Part shown: in pieces, positions 26,766 to 36,728 of the stretch
Position numbering within the stretch: the first letter of the stretch is position 1
Layout of the letters: the number at the start of each line of letters is the position of its first letter
Assembly: GCA_964568875.1 (NCBI GenBank)
Contig: CAZMSH010000019.1
Span: forward strand, 3,799-67,798
DNA: 64,000 bases
Direction: 5' to 3'
Source: SLNP01 sp964568875
GTDB lineage: Bacteria; Bacteroidota; Bacteroidia; Bacteroidales; VadinHA17
Notes under the pieces: generated by a model
The model's input: the letters and a program-made list of their open reading frames with translations, nothing else
Told to the model about the DNA's origin: nothing
Databases searched by the model: none
Made by a program: the position numbers and the translations under genes

Positions 26766-29700
26766 ATGAATAGAGGATTCAGAGAGATTTTAATAGTCTT
26801 ACTGCTGTTGATGCCATTGACAAATACGGCAGGTCAGGTATCTTTTAATTTGTCGGATAAGCCTTCAGACCTGGAGACCGGTATGAACCTTTATTCAAAG
26901 GAAAAGTACGCGGCAGCCATAAGGGTGTTCGACCGGATACTTGCCGATCAATCTGCTGAAGGAACCCTGGTCTCTGCTGAAGCAGCCTACTGGGGAGCTA
27001 TCTCGGCGATGAAACTATATCACCCTGATGCTGAGCAGAGAATGCTGAAATTCATTGCTGCCAATCCCGAGAGTCCCCGCATAAATGAATCCTGGTTCGA
27101 TCTGGGTGATTTCTTCTTTATTTCAAAGAACTACAGGAAGGCTGTTGATGCATACGAAAAGGTGTACAGGCTTGAGCTTGATCCCGGCAAACTGCCTGTC
27201 TATTTCTTCAGGCTTGGTTATTCTCTGATGCAGCGCGGTGACAGGCCAAAGGCAATGCTGATGTTTTCGGAACTTAAGGATATAGATACTGAGTTCTCCT
27301 CTCCCTCGCTTTACTATTTTTCACACCTGGCATACGATGACCAGAAGTATCAGACAGCGATGGATGGTTTTATGAAGCTAAGGGAAGATGATACTTTCGG
27401 TAGTGTTGTACCTTTCTATATTGTACAGATTTTGTACATGCAGAAGGATTATGATGCTATTCTTGAGATGGCTCCGGGACTTCTCAGCCGTGCAGGCCGC
27501 GACCGCGAAATAGAATTGTACCGCTTTATTGGCGATGCCTGCTACAACAAGGAAGATTATGCCGGGGCGGTGGAATACCTCGAGAAGTTTTCAGAGGCTG
27601 CCAGAATATCCTCTCGTGAGGATAAATATCAGCTTGCATACAGCTACTACAAAACAGGAGAGCCTGATAAGGCCATCAAACTGCTCAATGAAATATATGG
27701 TCCAAATGACCTGCTTAGTCAGAATGCCTGGATCGTTCTGGGAGCATGTTACCTGGAAAAGGATGATAAATACAGGGCCAGGCTTACTTTCGGAGCTGCC
27801 TCAAAGATGGATTTTGACAGGAGGCTGAAGGAAGAGGCGCTTTTCAACTATGCGAAGCTTACATACGAGACGTCTGCTTCACCCTTTGGTGAGGTGATAA
27901 CGGCTTTTCAGGAGTATATTAACGAGTTTCCGGCATCGGCCAGGATAGATGAAGCATATAATTATCTGGTGTCAACCTATATTAAGGTTCGGAATTATCA
28001 GGCAGCCCTGAATTCACTCGACAAAATCTCACGCAAGGATGACAGACTGGAGGAAGCTTATCAGAAGGTTGCATTTTTCAGGGGACTGGAACTCTTCCGG
28101 AACCTTCAGTTCGAGGCAGCAATAGATGTGCTTGACCGATCGCTGAAATATGCAAAACACAACCGTGAGATCAGGGCCCGGTCAATATACTGGAGGGGAG
28201 AATCATACTACCGCTTAGGTGACTATGACCGTGCGGTGGCTGATTATCAAGAATATATGGGCATACCGGGTGCTTCAGCCACTGATGAGTACAAAATGGC
28301 AAGGTATAACCTTGGCTACGCTTGGTATAATACAGAAGAGTATCAGAAAGCTCTCAATATGTTTAAGATGTATGAATCTGATCCTGATAAGCGCAAACCG
28401 GATGTGCTGGCAGATACACGAAACAGGATTGCTGACTGCTATTATATTGCCACAGAGTACAGCAGGGCTATAACCTATTATGATATGGTAATAGGTTATG
28501 GCAAGGTAGATGCCGATTATGCGATGTACCAGAAGGGATTTGCGCAGGGACTAATGAATAATCAGCCTGGAAAGGTTGAGACCCTTTCTCTTCTGATGAA
28601 CCAGTTTTCGGGGTCATATCTGCTTGCTGATGCTCTTTTTGAGAGGGGCAGGGCCTATGTAGCAATGAATGACAACAGGAGGGGAGAGGCTGATTTTCTC
28701 GGCGTAATAAATAATCACCCTACCAGTGCGTTTGTGCCCAGGGCTCATGTTCAGCTGGGATTGCTTTATTACAATACAGGTGAAAACCAGAAAGCCATAG
28801 CACAGTATAAGACAGTCATCGAAAAATTCCGCTCAACGGCTGAGGCGCGCAGTGCATTAACAGGTTTGAGAAACGTATTTGTCGACATCAATGATATTGA
28901 CGGATATTTTACCTATATAAAATCTCTCGGAGGAGGTTATGCTGATGTAAACCTGTCAGAGCGTGATTCACTTCTTTTCAAATCGGGCGAGAATTTCTTC
29001 ATGACGGGTAATTGTGAAAGGGCGACTGAGGTATTCAGAAATTATCTGAAAGAGTTCCCGACGGGATTCTTTGTTACCAACGCCCGCTTCTATCTTGCTG
29101 AGTGTCTGTTTTCTGCAGGCAGTAATAATGAAGCACGTGAACAGTATCTCGAACTTCTCAAGGTGCCTAATTTTGAGTTTGCCGAGCAGGTACTCGGGGC
29201 TTTGGCAGATATTTCATTCGGTGAAGAGGACTTTGAACAGGCTTTGCTGTATTACGATCAGCTTGAAAAAACAATAAGCAGACCCGAGAGTCTCGTGAGA
29301 ATATATGCAGGACAGCTGAGATCATCGGCGTGGTCAGGTGATGCTGTCAGGACTATTGCAGTGGCAGACAAGATTTTGAAAGCGCCTGACATGCCTGAAG
29401 AACTTGTCAGAGAGGCTGCATTCCTGGGAGCTAAGGCACATTTAAGTCTCGACAGGAACCAGGAGGCCCTGAAGTATTTCAGGATGACTGCCGGAGAGGT
29501 AGTCAGTGCTGAAGGTGCGGAGTCGAAGTACAGGGTCGCAGACCTTCTGTTTAAAACAGGACAGACGGAGGAGTCTGAGAAAATTGTAAATGAGTTTATA
29601 GAACTCAACACTCCTCATCAGTACTGGATGGCCAGGGTCTTTATCCTTCTTGCGGAGATAAGCATTGCAAAGGATGACAAGCTTACTGCCAGGGCTACAT

Positions 29701-29786
29701 TACAGGGCCTGCTTGACTATTACAAGATTGACGACGACGGCATACTGGACGAAGTCAGGGCCAGACTTGATGAACTTTCAAGATGA
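26766..29786 (+). CDS. Large periplasmic TPR protein
   Basis: About 1006 residues from the preferred ATG at 26766. The longer frame from 26721 adds 15 residues before the signal peptide, whereas starting at 26766 gives a clean signal peptide ('MNRGFREILIVLLLLMPLT', cleavage near TAGQ). The whole rest is tetratricopeptide repeats with typical spacing ('YxxA...F..A...Y'), for example 'EKVYRLELDP', 'YRLGDYDRAVADYQEYM' and 'YNTGENQKAIAQYKTVIEKF'. It probably scaffolds a periplasmic or outer-membrane complex. Its stop is followed after 21 bases by an outer-membrane barrel gene, so a structural pair is likely. Confidence 0.82.
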   Translation: MNRGFREILIVLLLLMPLTNTAGQVSFNLSDKPSDLETGMNLYSKEKYAAAIRVFDRILADQSAEGTLVSAEAAYWGAISAMKLYHPDAEQRMLKFIAANPESPRINESWFDLGDFFFISKNYRKAVDAYEKVYRLELDPGKLPVYFFRLGYSLMQRGDRPKAMLMFSELKDIDTEFSSPSLYYFSHLAYDDQKYQTAMDGFMKLREDDTFGSVVPFYIVQILYMQKDYDAILEMAPGLLSRAGRDREIELYRFIGDACYNKEDYAGAVEYLEKFSEAARISSREDKYQLAYSYYKTGEPDKAIKLLNEIYGPNDLLSQNAWIVLGACYLEKDDKYRARLTFGAASKMDFDRRLKEEALFNYAKLTYETSASPFGEVITAFQEYINEFPASARIDEAYNYLVSTYIKVRNYQAALNSLDKISRKDDRLEEAYQKVAFFRGLELFRNLQFEAAIDVLDRSLKYAKHNREIRARSIYWRGESYYRLGDYDRAVADYQEYMGIPGASATDEYKMARYNLGYAWYNTEEYQKALNMFKMYESDPDKRKPDVLADTRNRIADCYYIATEYSRAITYYDMVIGYGKVDADYAMYQKGFAQGLMNNQPGKVETLSLLMNQFSGSYLLADALFERGRAYVAMNDNRRGEADFLGVINNHPTSAFVPRAHVQLGLLYYNTGENQKAIAQYKTVIEKFRSTAEARSALTGLRNVFVDINDIDGYFTYIKSLGGGYADVNLSERDSLLFKSGENFFMTGNCERATEVFRNYLKEFPTGFFVTNARFYLAECLFSAGSNNEAREQYLELLKVPNFEFAEQVLGALADISFGEEDFEQALLYYDQLEKTISRPESLVRIYAGQLRSSAWSGDAVRTIAVADKILKAPDMPEELVREAAFLGAKAHLSLDRNQEALKYFRMTAGEVVSAEGAESKYRVADLLFKTGQTEESEKIVNEFIELNTPHQYWMARVFILLAEISIAKDDKLTARATLQGLLDYYKIDDDGILDEVRARLDELSR

Positions 29787-29807
29787 AAAAGAGCGGAGAC
29801 TAAAGAT

Positions 29808-31589
29808 ATGAGGAAGATTTTCATAACAATAGTGACAGCCATGGTGACCTTTTACATGGCGTTGGCGCAGCAGACAGGTGAGATAAAGAGAGAAGTAAGA
29901 CTGTACAATCCATTCAGGCCGACTCTTTCTGAAGCAGGAAAGAAAAATTTCTTCCCTGATATGACCGACACTACTTCAGTGAATCAGGAGTTCACCTATA
30001 TGGTTACGCCTGAACCTTTCTCTCCGCCCTATTCAATTTCAAAGATCAGGCCGGCAACACTAATGGCCGACCCGCTGCCAAAGCTTTACAAAAGCTGGCT
30101 GAACATGGGCCTGGGCAACTATTTTACACCATTTGGGGAACTTAGTATAACAAACGAGAGGTCAAGATCGGGAATGATAGCCTTCTATGCCCGTCACTAT
30201 TCCAGTAATGGCAAGATACAGCTTGAAAACCTTAAGAAGGTACACGCCGGTTATATGGATAATGATGCAGTGCTTTACGGAAAGAAATTTCTTCAGTCAT
30301 CGGTGCTAAGCGGCTCGGTTGATTTTTCCCAGATGACCAGGCACGCATATGGTTATGATACTCTTTTCACAGACTGGGAAGCGAACCGTGAAGATATCAG
30401 GCTGGCTTTTATGAATGCGGGGGCAGGCGTCGCCCTTAACTCACTGCGGGCAGACTCCGGATCTCTCGTTTACGACTTCAGGCTTGGGTACAATTATTTC
30501 AGACAGAGTAGTGATCTGTGGCAGCATGATATAAGGTTCGGTTTTGACGCCGGCAAAAGCATAAAGGCTCTTACCCCGAAAAGATCATCGAGACGATCGG
30601 GAGTATCTCATTTCTACGGAAGGGTAAGAGGCAGTTATGAACTGGCACTTTTCGACAATATTGTGGAGAATCAGCCCAGGCACATCGTAACTGTCAATCC
30701 TTCGCTTAGTAAAAAGAGTAATGAATGGAGTTTCAACCTTGGATTCAGGGCAGTGACCGAAACCAGAAGGCATGACATTGGAACCCTTTCGGAGGAGTAT
30801 AAAACACGATTCCATATTTATCCTGATGTGAATCTCAACATTGCCGTTATCCCTTCCTTCCTTTCGTTGCATCTGGGCCTGGAGGGTGATCTGGTAAACA
30901 ATAGCGCCACAGAGACGGTGAGGTATAATCCGTTTATTACTACTGACGGGTCGCTGTACAGGATTCCCTATACCGATAATGAGATCGTTGCAAGGATTGG
31001 CTTCTCAGGCTCAGTGATACCATCGACCAGCTATAAACTCCACGGTTCCTACACGATATTCAGAGATATGCTCTTTTTCTCAAATCTCGTCTGGCAGGGA
31101 GGGGCAATACTTCCGGAAGGGGTGGGCAACTTTTTTATCCCGGTGATGTCGGATGGTAATATGGCGAAGGTGGGTGCGGAGGTAAATACGGCAATTACTC
31201 AGGGCCTGTCGGCGAAACTGAAAGGTGATTATTATTACTACACACTTACTGATATTGATTTTCCTTACTATAAACCCTCTTTTGAAGGTTTATTGCAGTT
31301 CAGATATAATTTGCGGGATAAGATCATTGCGGGGGCAGGCTTAAATGCAACAGGCAAAAGGAAGGCCTTCATAACTCCGAGGACGATACTCGGACCACCT
31401 CCGGTTCCGGTCGATGATGTTGAGCTGCCCATGTATATAAACATGAACCTGATGGCCGAATACCGCTATACAAAAATACTTTCATTCTGGGTAAGGATGA
31501 GTAACCTGAGTCTCAAGCGATACTATGAATGGGCTTACTATCCATCCCAGCGTTTCATGTTTATGGCAGGATTCAGTTACAGTCTTTAG
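29808..31589 (+). CDS. Outer-membrane beta-barrel protein
   Basis: 593 residues. Signal peptide ('FITIVTAMVTFYMALAQ', cleavage near residue 21). Then a short periplasmic part with proline-rich segments ('PFSPPYSISKIRP') and many amphipathic strands with alternating aromatic residues ('GMIAFYARHYSSN', 'KLKGDYYYYTL', 'FMFMAGFSYSL'), ending in a C-terminal strand with aromatic residues that could be the BAM signal. No TonB plug or TonB box is recognisable, so I call it a barrel rather than a TonB receptor. It is co-transcribed with the TPR gene. Family not named. Confidence 0.72.
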   Translation: MRKIFITIVTAMVTFYMALAQQTGEIKREVRLYNPFRPTLSEAGKKNFFPDMTDTTSVNQEFTYMVTPEPFSPPYSISKIRPATLMADPLPKLYKSWLNMGLGNYFTPFGELSITNERSRSGMIAFYARHYSSNGKIQLENLKKVHAGYMDNDAVLYGKKFLQSSVLSGSVDFSQMTRHAYGYDTLFTDWEANREDIRLAFMNAGAGVALNSLRADSGSLVYDFRLGYNYFRQSSDLWQHDIRFGFDAGKSIKALTPKRSSRRSGVSHFYGRVRGSYELALFDNIVENQPRHIVTVNPSLSKKSNEWSFNLGFRAVTETRRHDIGTLSEEYKTRFHIYPDVNLNIAVIPSFLSLHLGLEGDLVNNSATETVRYNPFITTDGSLYRIPYTDNEIVARIGFSGSVIPSTSYKLHGSYTIFRDMLFFSNLVWQGGAILPEGVGNFFIPVMSDGNMAKVGAEVNTAITQGLSAKLKGDYYYYTLTDIDFPYYKPSFEGLLQFRYNLRDKIIAGAGLNATGKRKAFITPRTILGPPPVPVDDVELPMYINMNLMAEYRYTKILSFWVRMSNLSLKRYYEWAYYPSQRFMFMAGFSYSL

Positions 31590-31607
31590 GTGTGCATGGG
31601 AGAGGAA

Positions 31608-31632
31608 GGTAATCGGTAATCGGTAATCGGTG
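31608..31632 (+). repeat. Short GGTAATC tandem motif
   Basis: GGTAATC is repeated three times in a row, ending in GGTG. The same motif appears twice at 37839-37855 inside the dispersed repeat, which links the two intergenic regions. Confidence 0.55.
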
Positions 31633-31661
31633 CTGCTCTGAAGAACAGGCGGAGCGGAGGA

Positions 31662-31770
31662 ATATAATCGCACCCCAGGGGGATACAATCGCACCCCAGA
31701 GGGGATACAATAGCACCCCAGAGGGGATACAATAGCACCCCAGAGGGGATACAATCGCACCCCAGAGGGG
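31662..31770 (+). repeat. 22-base tandem repeat with hairpin units
   Basis: Five units: a first shorter one (21 bases) and four of exactly 22 bases beginning ATACAAT(C/A)GCACCCCAGA. Units vary at a single position (TCG or TAG). Each contains CCCC-AGA-GGGG, a 4-base stem. The last unit reads into GCACCCC-AGA-GGGGTGC, a perfect 7-base stem. There are no spacers, so it is not a CRISPR array. Confidence 0.85.
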
Positions 31771-31978
31771 TGCAATAAGAATAGACCCAGACGATCCCCC
31801 CTCAATTGCCGCGCAGGCGGAGCGAAGCGGAGTCCCGTGCCGGTTACGTGGGCGCTGCCGGAGATATTAAAACGGCCCGGGTAAGGTCTAAAATACTGAG
31901 GTTCATAAGATGATGTGAGTTGTTGATAAATCCCTCCGTTTTTAGCAGGTTTTTTAACTGGATTTTAAGTATTTTTCG

Positions 31979-31986
31979 TATCTTTA
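31979..31986 (+). promoter_or_regulatory. Possible -7 element of gyrB
   Basis: TATCTTTA resembles the -7 TAnnTTTG box with one mismatch. No TTTG is present at the expected distance. It would give a leader of about 160 bases before the gyrB start. Confidence 0.3.
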
Positions 31987-32152
31987 CGGCCTGAAATAAA
32001 ATGCATTAAATCAAGCTTTTATGTCAGTCCGGAATATACCCGGAGAACCGTTGCCTGAGAGCACTTTTTTTCAGCAGCGGAAGATACTCCGGATGTGTTA
32101 CGTGTATAGCATTGAAAGAGTAATTGGGAAATGTTGAAACAATTTTAACGAG

Positions 32153-34123
32153 ATGAGTGAGAAGGAAAGAAGAGAACAGGGACAAGGTGATTATTCAGCA
32201 GAAAGTATCCAGGTGCTTGAGGGTCTGGAAGCAGTCAGGAAAAGGCCAGCGATGTATATTGGTGATACTGGCGTTAAGGGTTTGCATCATCTTGTATATG
32301 AAGTCATTGACAATTCAATAGATGAGGCCCTGGCTGGTCATTGCGACACAATTGCAGTAGAAATCAATGAGGATAATTCAATAACGGTTTCTGACAACGG
32401 AAGGGGTATACCTACCGGTATGCATGAGAAGGAAAAGCGTTCTGCACTTGAGGTTGTAATGACGGTGCTGCATGCAGGGGGTAAATTTGACAAGGACTCC
32501 TACAAGGTTTCAGGAGGCTTGCATGGTGTGGGTGTTTCATGTGTAAACGCTCTTTCATCTAAGCTTGAGGTTAAAGTGATGCGTGAAGGAAAGCTCTTCA
32601 GGCAGGCTTATGAGAGAGGAAAGCCGGTAACAGCCGTTGATATAATCGGTGAATCATCAGAGAGGGGAACCGTAGTAACATTCTGTCCCGATGACACAAT
32701 ATTTCAGACTACGGAATTCAAGTTTGAGATACTGGCTGCAAGACTAAGAGAACTGGCTTTTCTTAATAAAGGGATAAAACTCTCTATCAGGGATATGAGA
32801 GAACTGGTTGAGAACGGCAACGGTGGCAAGCCGAGGTATGACGAGTTTTTTTCCGAGCGTGGACTGATCGAATTTGTTGAATACCTTGATGTAAATCGCG
32901 AAAGCCTTATTGAAAAACCAATATATGTTAGTACTGACAAGTATGACTTCCCGGTAGAGATCTCATTGCAGTACAATACCTCATTTTCTGAGAATGTACA
33001 TTCTTATGTCAATAATATCAATACCATAGAAGGAGGTACTCACCTGGCTGGCTTTCGCCGCGGACTTACACGTACTCTTAAGAAGTATGCAGAGGATTCG
33101 GGTATGACTTCCAAGCTGAAGTTTGATATCAACGGTGATGATTTCCGTGAAGGACTGACAGCTGTTATATCTGTAAAAGTTGCTGAACCGCAATTTGAAG
33201 GTCAGACGAAAACAAAGCTGGGTAATACTGAGGTTATGGGATCGGTTGACATGGCAGTCAGTGCCGTGCTCTCCAACTACCTCGAGGAGAATCCCAAGGA
33301 TGCCAGGCAGATTGTTCAGAAGGTTATTCTTGCTGCAACGGCCAGGCATGCTGCCAGAAAAGCCCGTGAGCTGGTACAACGTAAGAATGTGCTGTCAGGC
33401 TCAGGCCTGCCAGGGAAACTGGCTGACTGTTCGGACAAGGATCCTGAAGCCACGGAGGTATTTCTTGTTGAGGGCGATTCTGCGGGAGGAACTGCCAAGC
33501 AGGGCAGGGACAGAAGGTTTCAGGCCATACTGCCTCTCAGGGGAAAAATCCTCAATGTGGAAAAGGCTATGGCCCATAAGATATTTGAGAGTGAAGAGAT
33601 AAAAAATATCTTTACTGCACTTGGCGTAACCATTGGCACAGAGGAAGACAGCAAGGAACTCAACCTTTCCGGATTGAGGTATCATAAGGTTATAATAATG
33701 ACTGACGCTGATGTTGACGGTTCCCATATTACTACACTTATAATGACCTTCTTCTTCAGGTATATGCAGGAGCTTATACAGAGGGGATACCTTTACATCG
33801 CCACTCCGCCTCTCTATCTGGTCAGGAAGGGCAAGTCCGAGAAATACTGCTGGTCGGATGAGGAACGTGATGAGGCCGTTAAGGAACTTGGACAGGGTAA
33901 GGATTCTACGGTGTCTCTGCAGAGGTACAAGGGTCTTGGGGAGATGAATGCCGAGCAATTATGGGAGACTACCATGAACCCTGAAACCAGAACACTGCGA
34001 CAGGTTACAATAGATAGTGCTGCCGAGGCGGATCATATCTTCTCGATGCTGATGGGCGATGAGGTGCCTCCGAGAAGGGAGTTTATTGAGACGCATGCCA
34101 AATACGCTAAAATAGATGTGTGA
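32153..34123 (+). CDS. gyrB: DNA gyrase subunit B
   Basis: 656 residues. The GHKL ATPase has 'YEVIDNSIDEA' (Glu50 as general base, Asn54 for Mg), the DNGRGIP loop (81-87) and 'GGLHGVG'. The TOPRIM domain has 'LVEGDSAGG' and 'DADVDG'; the end 'FIETHAKYA' is the normal GyrB C-terminus. The family splits into GyrB and ParE; 'AKQGRDRRFQAILPLRGKILNVEKA' favours GyrB. It introduces negative supercoils with GyrA, whose gene is not here. Standing alone after a repeat-rich region. Confidence 0.95.
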   Translation: MSEKERREQGQGDYSAESIQVLEGLEAVRKRPAMYIGDTGVKGLHHLVYEVIDNSIDEALAGHCDTIAVEINEDNSITVSDNGRGIPTGMHEKEKRSALEVVMTVLHAGGKFDKDSYKVSGGLHGVGVSCVNALSSKLEVKVMREGKLFRQAYERGKPVTAVDIIGESSERGTVVTFCPDDTIFQTTEFKFEILAARLRELAFLNKGIKLSIRDMRELVENGNGGKPRYDEFFSERGLIEFVEYLDVNRESLIEKPIYVSTDKYDFPVEISLQYNTSFSENVHSYVNNINTIEGGTHLAGFRRGLTRTLKKYAEDSGMTSKLKFDINGDDFREGLTAVISVKVAEPQFEGQTKTKLGNTEVMGSVDMAVSAVLSNYLEENPKDARQIVQKVILAATARHAARKARELVQRKNVLSGSGLPGKLADCSDKDPEATEVFLVEGDSAGGTAKQGRDRRFQAILPLRGKILNVEKAMAHKIFESEEIKNIFTALGVTIGTEEDSKELNLSGLRYHKVIIMTDADVDGSHITTLIMTFFFRYMQELIQRGYLYIATPPLYLVRKGKSEKYCWSDEERDEAVKELGQGKDSTVSLQRYKGLGEMNAEQLWETTMNPETRTLRQVTIDSAAEADHIFSMLMGDEVPPRREFIETHAKYAKIDV

Positions 34124-34158
34124 TAAAGCAGCGGAATTAAGCTGCTGACCGGCTTGCA

Positions 34159-35271
34159 TCAGCGACCGAACAGTTTACGTCTGATATCGACAGCGCTGGC
34201 AGGACAGACCTCACTGCAGCAAAAGCAGCGTATGCATTTATTGTCGGTAAGCAACACCCTGTTTTTCTCTGTAGGATGGAATTCTATTGCTTTGACAGGA
34301 CAGATTGCTATGCATTTTCCACAGCCTATGCATTTTTTATGGATAAATACCGGACGGTGCTCAAGCTTTCTTAGTGGTTTTATACGCCTCACTACAAACT
34401 GCAGCGCGATGTTGCCGTTTTTCTTGATACCTACCTTTAGAAAATCCTGTTTAACCACCGTATTCAGATCGGGACCCTCATAATCGATTTCATCTGCCGA
34501 GGAGAGCCATTCGCCACGTGTTGTGGCAATTAAATTGGTGGTGATGTCCATTGGTTCGTAGCCTGCTATTTTTGAGACAATTATGTCAAGGGCTGCCGGA
34601 TTTGTTGAACCGGCAAGAATGCCTGTCCTGACAGGAAAACCATTCCCCGGTCCGGGCCCTTCCATAGCCATAATACCATCAATAAGAAAAAAATGTGGTA
34701 GTATCGCCTCATTCAGGTCCACCAGAAACCTTCCGAAACTTAACCTGTCCTGATGAATGGCATGCTGTGCAGCTTTCTGAAGACCCGGAACCAGCCCCAG
34801 AGTGTTCTTGACGGCGCCCGTCAGGTACATCAACTCATGCGTTTTGAACTTCGGAAGCGATATTATCAGATCTGACTCGAGTGCCGCCCTCGCAATTTTC
34901 AGAGACCGGCCTGCTACCTTCAGAGATACCGGTTTATCCGTAAATACAGCCCATGCGGCACCTGTTCGCTCACAGACACCCTTTATTCCTGACCGGGAGG
35001 CCCTGAAGTTCTTTGTATGGATAGCGGGTGAATCGCCCACGATTACCTTTGCCCCCCTGCGCTGGAGGAACCTTACCATAGCTTCAACAACTGCAGGATG
35101 TGTGCTTATGCACCTGGCCGGGTCATCATCAGTGAGTATGTTTGGTTTTACCAGAATTTTTTTACCATCAGGGTCAGGGCCCCCACATTTCAGGTAAATA
35201 TCCTCTATCAGACCTTCGATAAGATCAGTGTCATATTCTTCGCATCTGCGGAGAACTACCTTTCTGTTCAT
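34159..35271 (-). CDS. DUF362 protein with two 4Fe-4S cluster motifs
   Basis: 370 residues. The N-terminal DUF362 domain (about 1-260: 'KPNILTDDDPARCISTHP', 'IISLPKFKTHELMYLTGAVKNTLGLVPG') is followed by a ferredoxin-like domain with two CxxCxxCxxxCP motifs, 'CIGCGKCIAICP' and 'CIRCFCCSEVCP', about 25 residues apart. It likely is a soluble electron carrier or oxidoreductase part in anaerobic metabolism; no substrate is known for the family. It starts 17 bases downstream of the dacB stop, so it is likely the third gene of rlmN-dacB-DUF362. Confidence 0.88.
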   Translation of the reverse strand: MNRKVVLRRCEEYDTDLIEGLIEDIYLKCGGPDPDGKKILVKPNILTDDDPARCISTHPAVVEAMVRFLQRRGAKVIVGDSPAIHTKNFRASRSGIKGVCERTGAAWAVFTDKPVSLKVAGRSLKIARAALESDLIISLPKFKTHELMYLTGAVKNTLGLVPGLQKAAQHAIHQDRLSFGRFLVDLNEAILPHFFLIDGIMAMEGPGPGNGFPVRTGILAGSTNPAALDIIVSKIAGYEPMDITTNLIATTRGEWLSSADEIDYEGPDLNTVVKQDFLKVGIKKNGNIALQFVVRRIKPLRKLEHRPVFIHKKCIGCGKCIAICPVKAIEFHPTEKNRVLLTDNKCIRCFCCSEVCPASAVDIRRKLFGR

Positions 35272-35288
35272 GGAGCAAAAGACTTTGA

Positions 35289-36728
35289 CTAATTATTGAG
35301 CAGCAGATACTTAAAAAGATCTTCAATGCATTTGTTGACATCTGAAAGCGGACCCATGTAGTTGTTAACCAGTATGCAGAATGTAAGTTCCTTTCCTGAT
35401 GCTGCTGTAAATACCCCGGCATACCCTCTCACCCGCGATAGCGTTCCGGTTTTGGCTCTAAGGTTGTTCATGAAAAGGGGATCACGGAAATAACTCTTCA
35501 TTGTACCTGCTTCGCCTGCAGGTGGCAGTGAATTTCTGAATATTTCTGCATTGGAACCCTCGAGCAGCATGTACCTAATCAGGTCTGTCATGAATTTTGA
35601 TGTCACTCCGTTTCTCGAAGCAAGCCCGCTACCATCCTCGATAAAGATTCCTCGGTGCCGGATTCCTGCAGAATCGAGGAAGGCCCTTATAGCCCTCACA
35701 CCGAAAGAGACAGTACCCTTCCCTGATGTTTCATAACCAAGCTGTTTGATCATATGCTCGGCATAGAGGTTTACGCTTTCATGGGTCAGGATATGAATGA
35801 TCTCGGAAAGGGGAGGTGATGTGATTTCGCTAAGCGGTTGCAGTACTCCTACAGATAAATCATAAACTGTACGGGTTGTTCCCGCACCTCCGGTCACTGT
35901 AATGCCTCTCGCCTGCAGTGCATCAAGTACCATCTCTGCCAGCACCATTGGTGGGTCGGGGATTGATGCCTTAAGAATAAACTCATCCCTGTTTTCCGGT
36001 ACGAATCCCGATATCCATGCATAGTTGCTATAAGGAGCTGAATAGACATACCCACGGTCACTGGTTCCCTCTGCAGTAAGATAGCTTTTAAGAGCAAGAG
36101 TCTTAATCACCGGATCAAACTTAAATATTTCCGGAACCGAACCCCGCTCGCCGGTTCTCATATGGATTTTCAGGGTATTGTCAAATACTGTCAATCCATA
36201 CGGTCCGGCTCCGTAGTAGTTGCCCAGATCGCCCCAGGACCATCGGGTTGAAGCCGGACTGAAATCGTAGATGGTTTCATCTGAAATAATTCTGCCTTTT
36301 ATCCTTTTTATCCCGCTCTCTTCTATTGCAGTGGCAATGCTGTCGATTATGTTGCCGTAGTGTTCTGCAAATCTTTCCGATCCCAGGGCAGGATCACCGC
36401 CACCTCTTATTATTATGTCGCCTGTCAGTACATTGCCCCTGCGATTCATCTCCCCGATATGTCCGACAACAGTTTTAAACCTGTAGTCAGCTCCCAATAA
36501 TTCAAGAGCAGCAGATGTCGACACCAGTTTTTGCACGGAAGCCGGGGTGAGGGCCCTGTCAGGATCAATACTGCAAAGCATTTCTCCCGAAAGCAGATCG
36601 GCTACGGTTAAAGTGATGGAGGCCCCTCCGAAAATTGAGTCGGGAAAGAATGATTTGATGTCGGTCTCCTGTGCCCTGATGTTGATCATAATTGCCAGGG
36701 CAACAGCAAAAGTGAAAAGATTCTTCAT
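35289..36728 (-). CDS. dacB: D-alanyl-D-alanine carboxypeptidase/endopeptidase (PBP4 type)
   Basis: 479 residues. Signal peptide 1-19. The active-site motifs of the S13 family are in order: SxxK with Ser64 and Lys67 in 'TPASVQKLVSTSAALELLG', SxN in 'ESVNLYAEH', and KTG in 'LRAKTGTLSRVRG'. The large insert between the first two motifs (residues ~80-290) is the PBP4 extra domain. It cleaves peptidoglycan cross-links and terminal D-Ala in the periplasm. The start overlaps the rlmN stop by 4 bases, so translation is probably coupled. Confidence 0.9.
   Translation of the reverse strand: MKNLFTFAVALAIMINIRAQETDIKSFFPDSIFGGASITLTVADLLSGEMLCSIDPDRALTPASVQKLVSTSAALELLGADYRFKTVVGHIGEMNRRGNVLTGDIIIRGGGDPALGSERFAEHYGNIIDSIATAIEESGIKRIKGRIISDETIYDFSPASTRWSWGDLGNYYGAGPYGLTVFDNTLKIHMRTGERGSVPEIFKFDPVIKTLALKSYLTAEGTSDRGYVYSAPYSNYAWISGFVPENRDEFILKASIPDPPMVLAEMVLDALQARGITVTGGAGTTRTVYDLSVGVLQPLSEITSPPLSEIIHILTHESVNLYAEHMIKQLGYETSGKGTVSFGVRAIRAFLDSAGIRHRGIFIEDGSGLASRNGVTSKFMTDLIRYMLLEGSNAEIFRNSLPPAGEAGTMKSYFRDPLFMNNLRAKTGTLSRVRGYAGVFTAASGKELTFCILVNNYMGPLSDVNKCIEDLFKYLLLNN

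Larger units (their letters stand above)
31590..32152. other. Gene-free interval with repeats upstream of gyrB
   Basis: This 563-base stretch between the barrel gene and gyrB holds a three-unit GGTAATC repeat (31608-31632), a 22-base tandem hairpin repeat (31662-31770), a GC-rich stretch near 31807-31850 and a probable gyrB promoter region. The open frame on the minus strand is an artefact of the repeats. No gene is supported. Confidence 0.6.

Noticed and set aside
31662..31770. Possible CRISPR array
   Set aside because: The units are directly adjacent with no variable spacers, and no cas gene is in the window.
31482..31805. 107-residue minus-strand frame over the 22-base repeats
   Set aside because: Its sequence is just the translated repeat and it runs into the barrel gene; no known domain.
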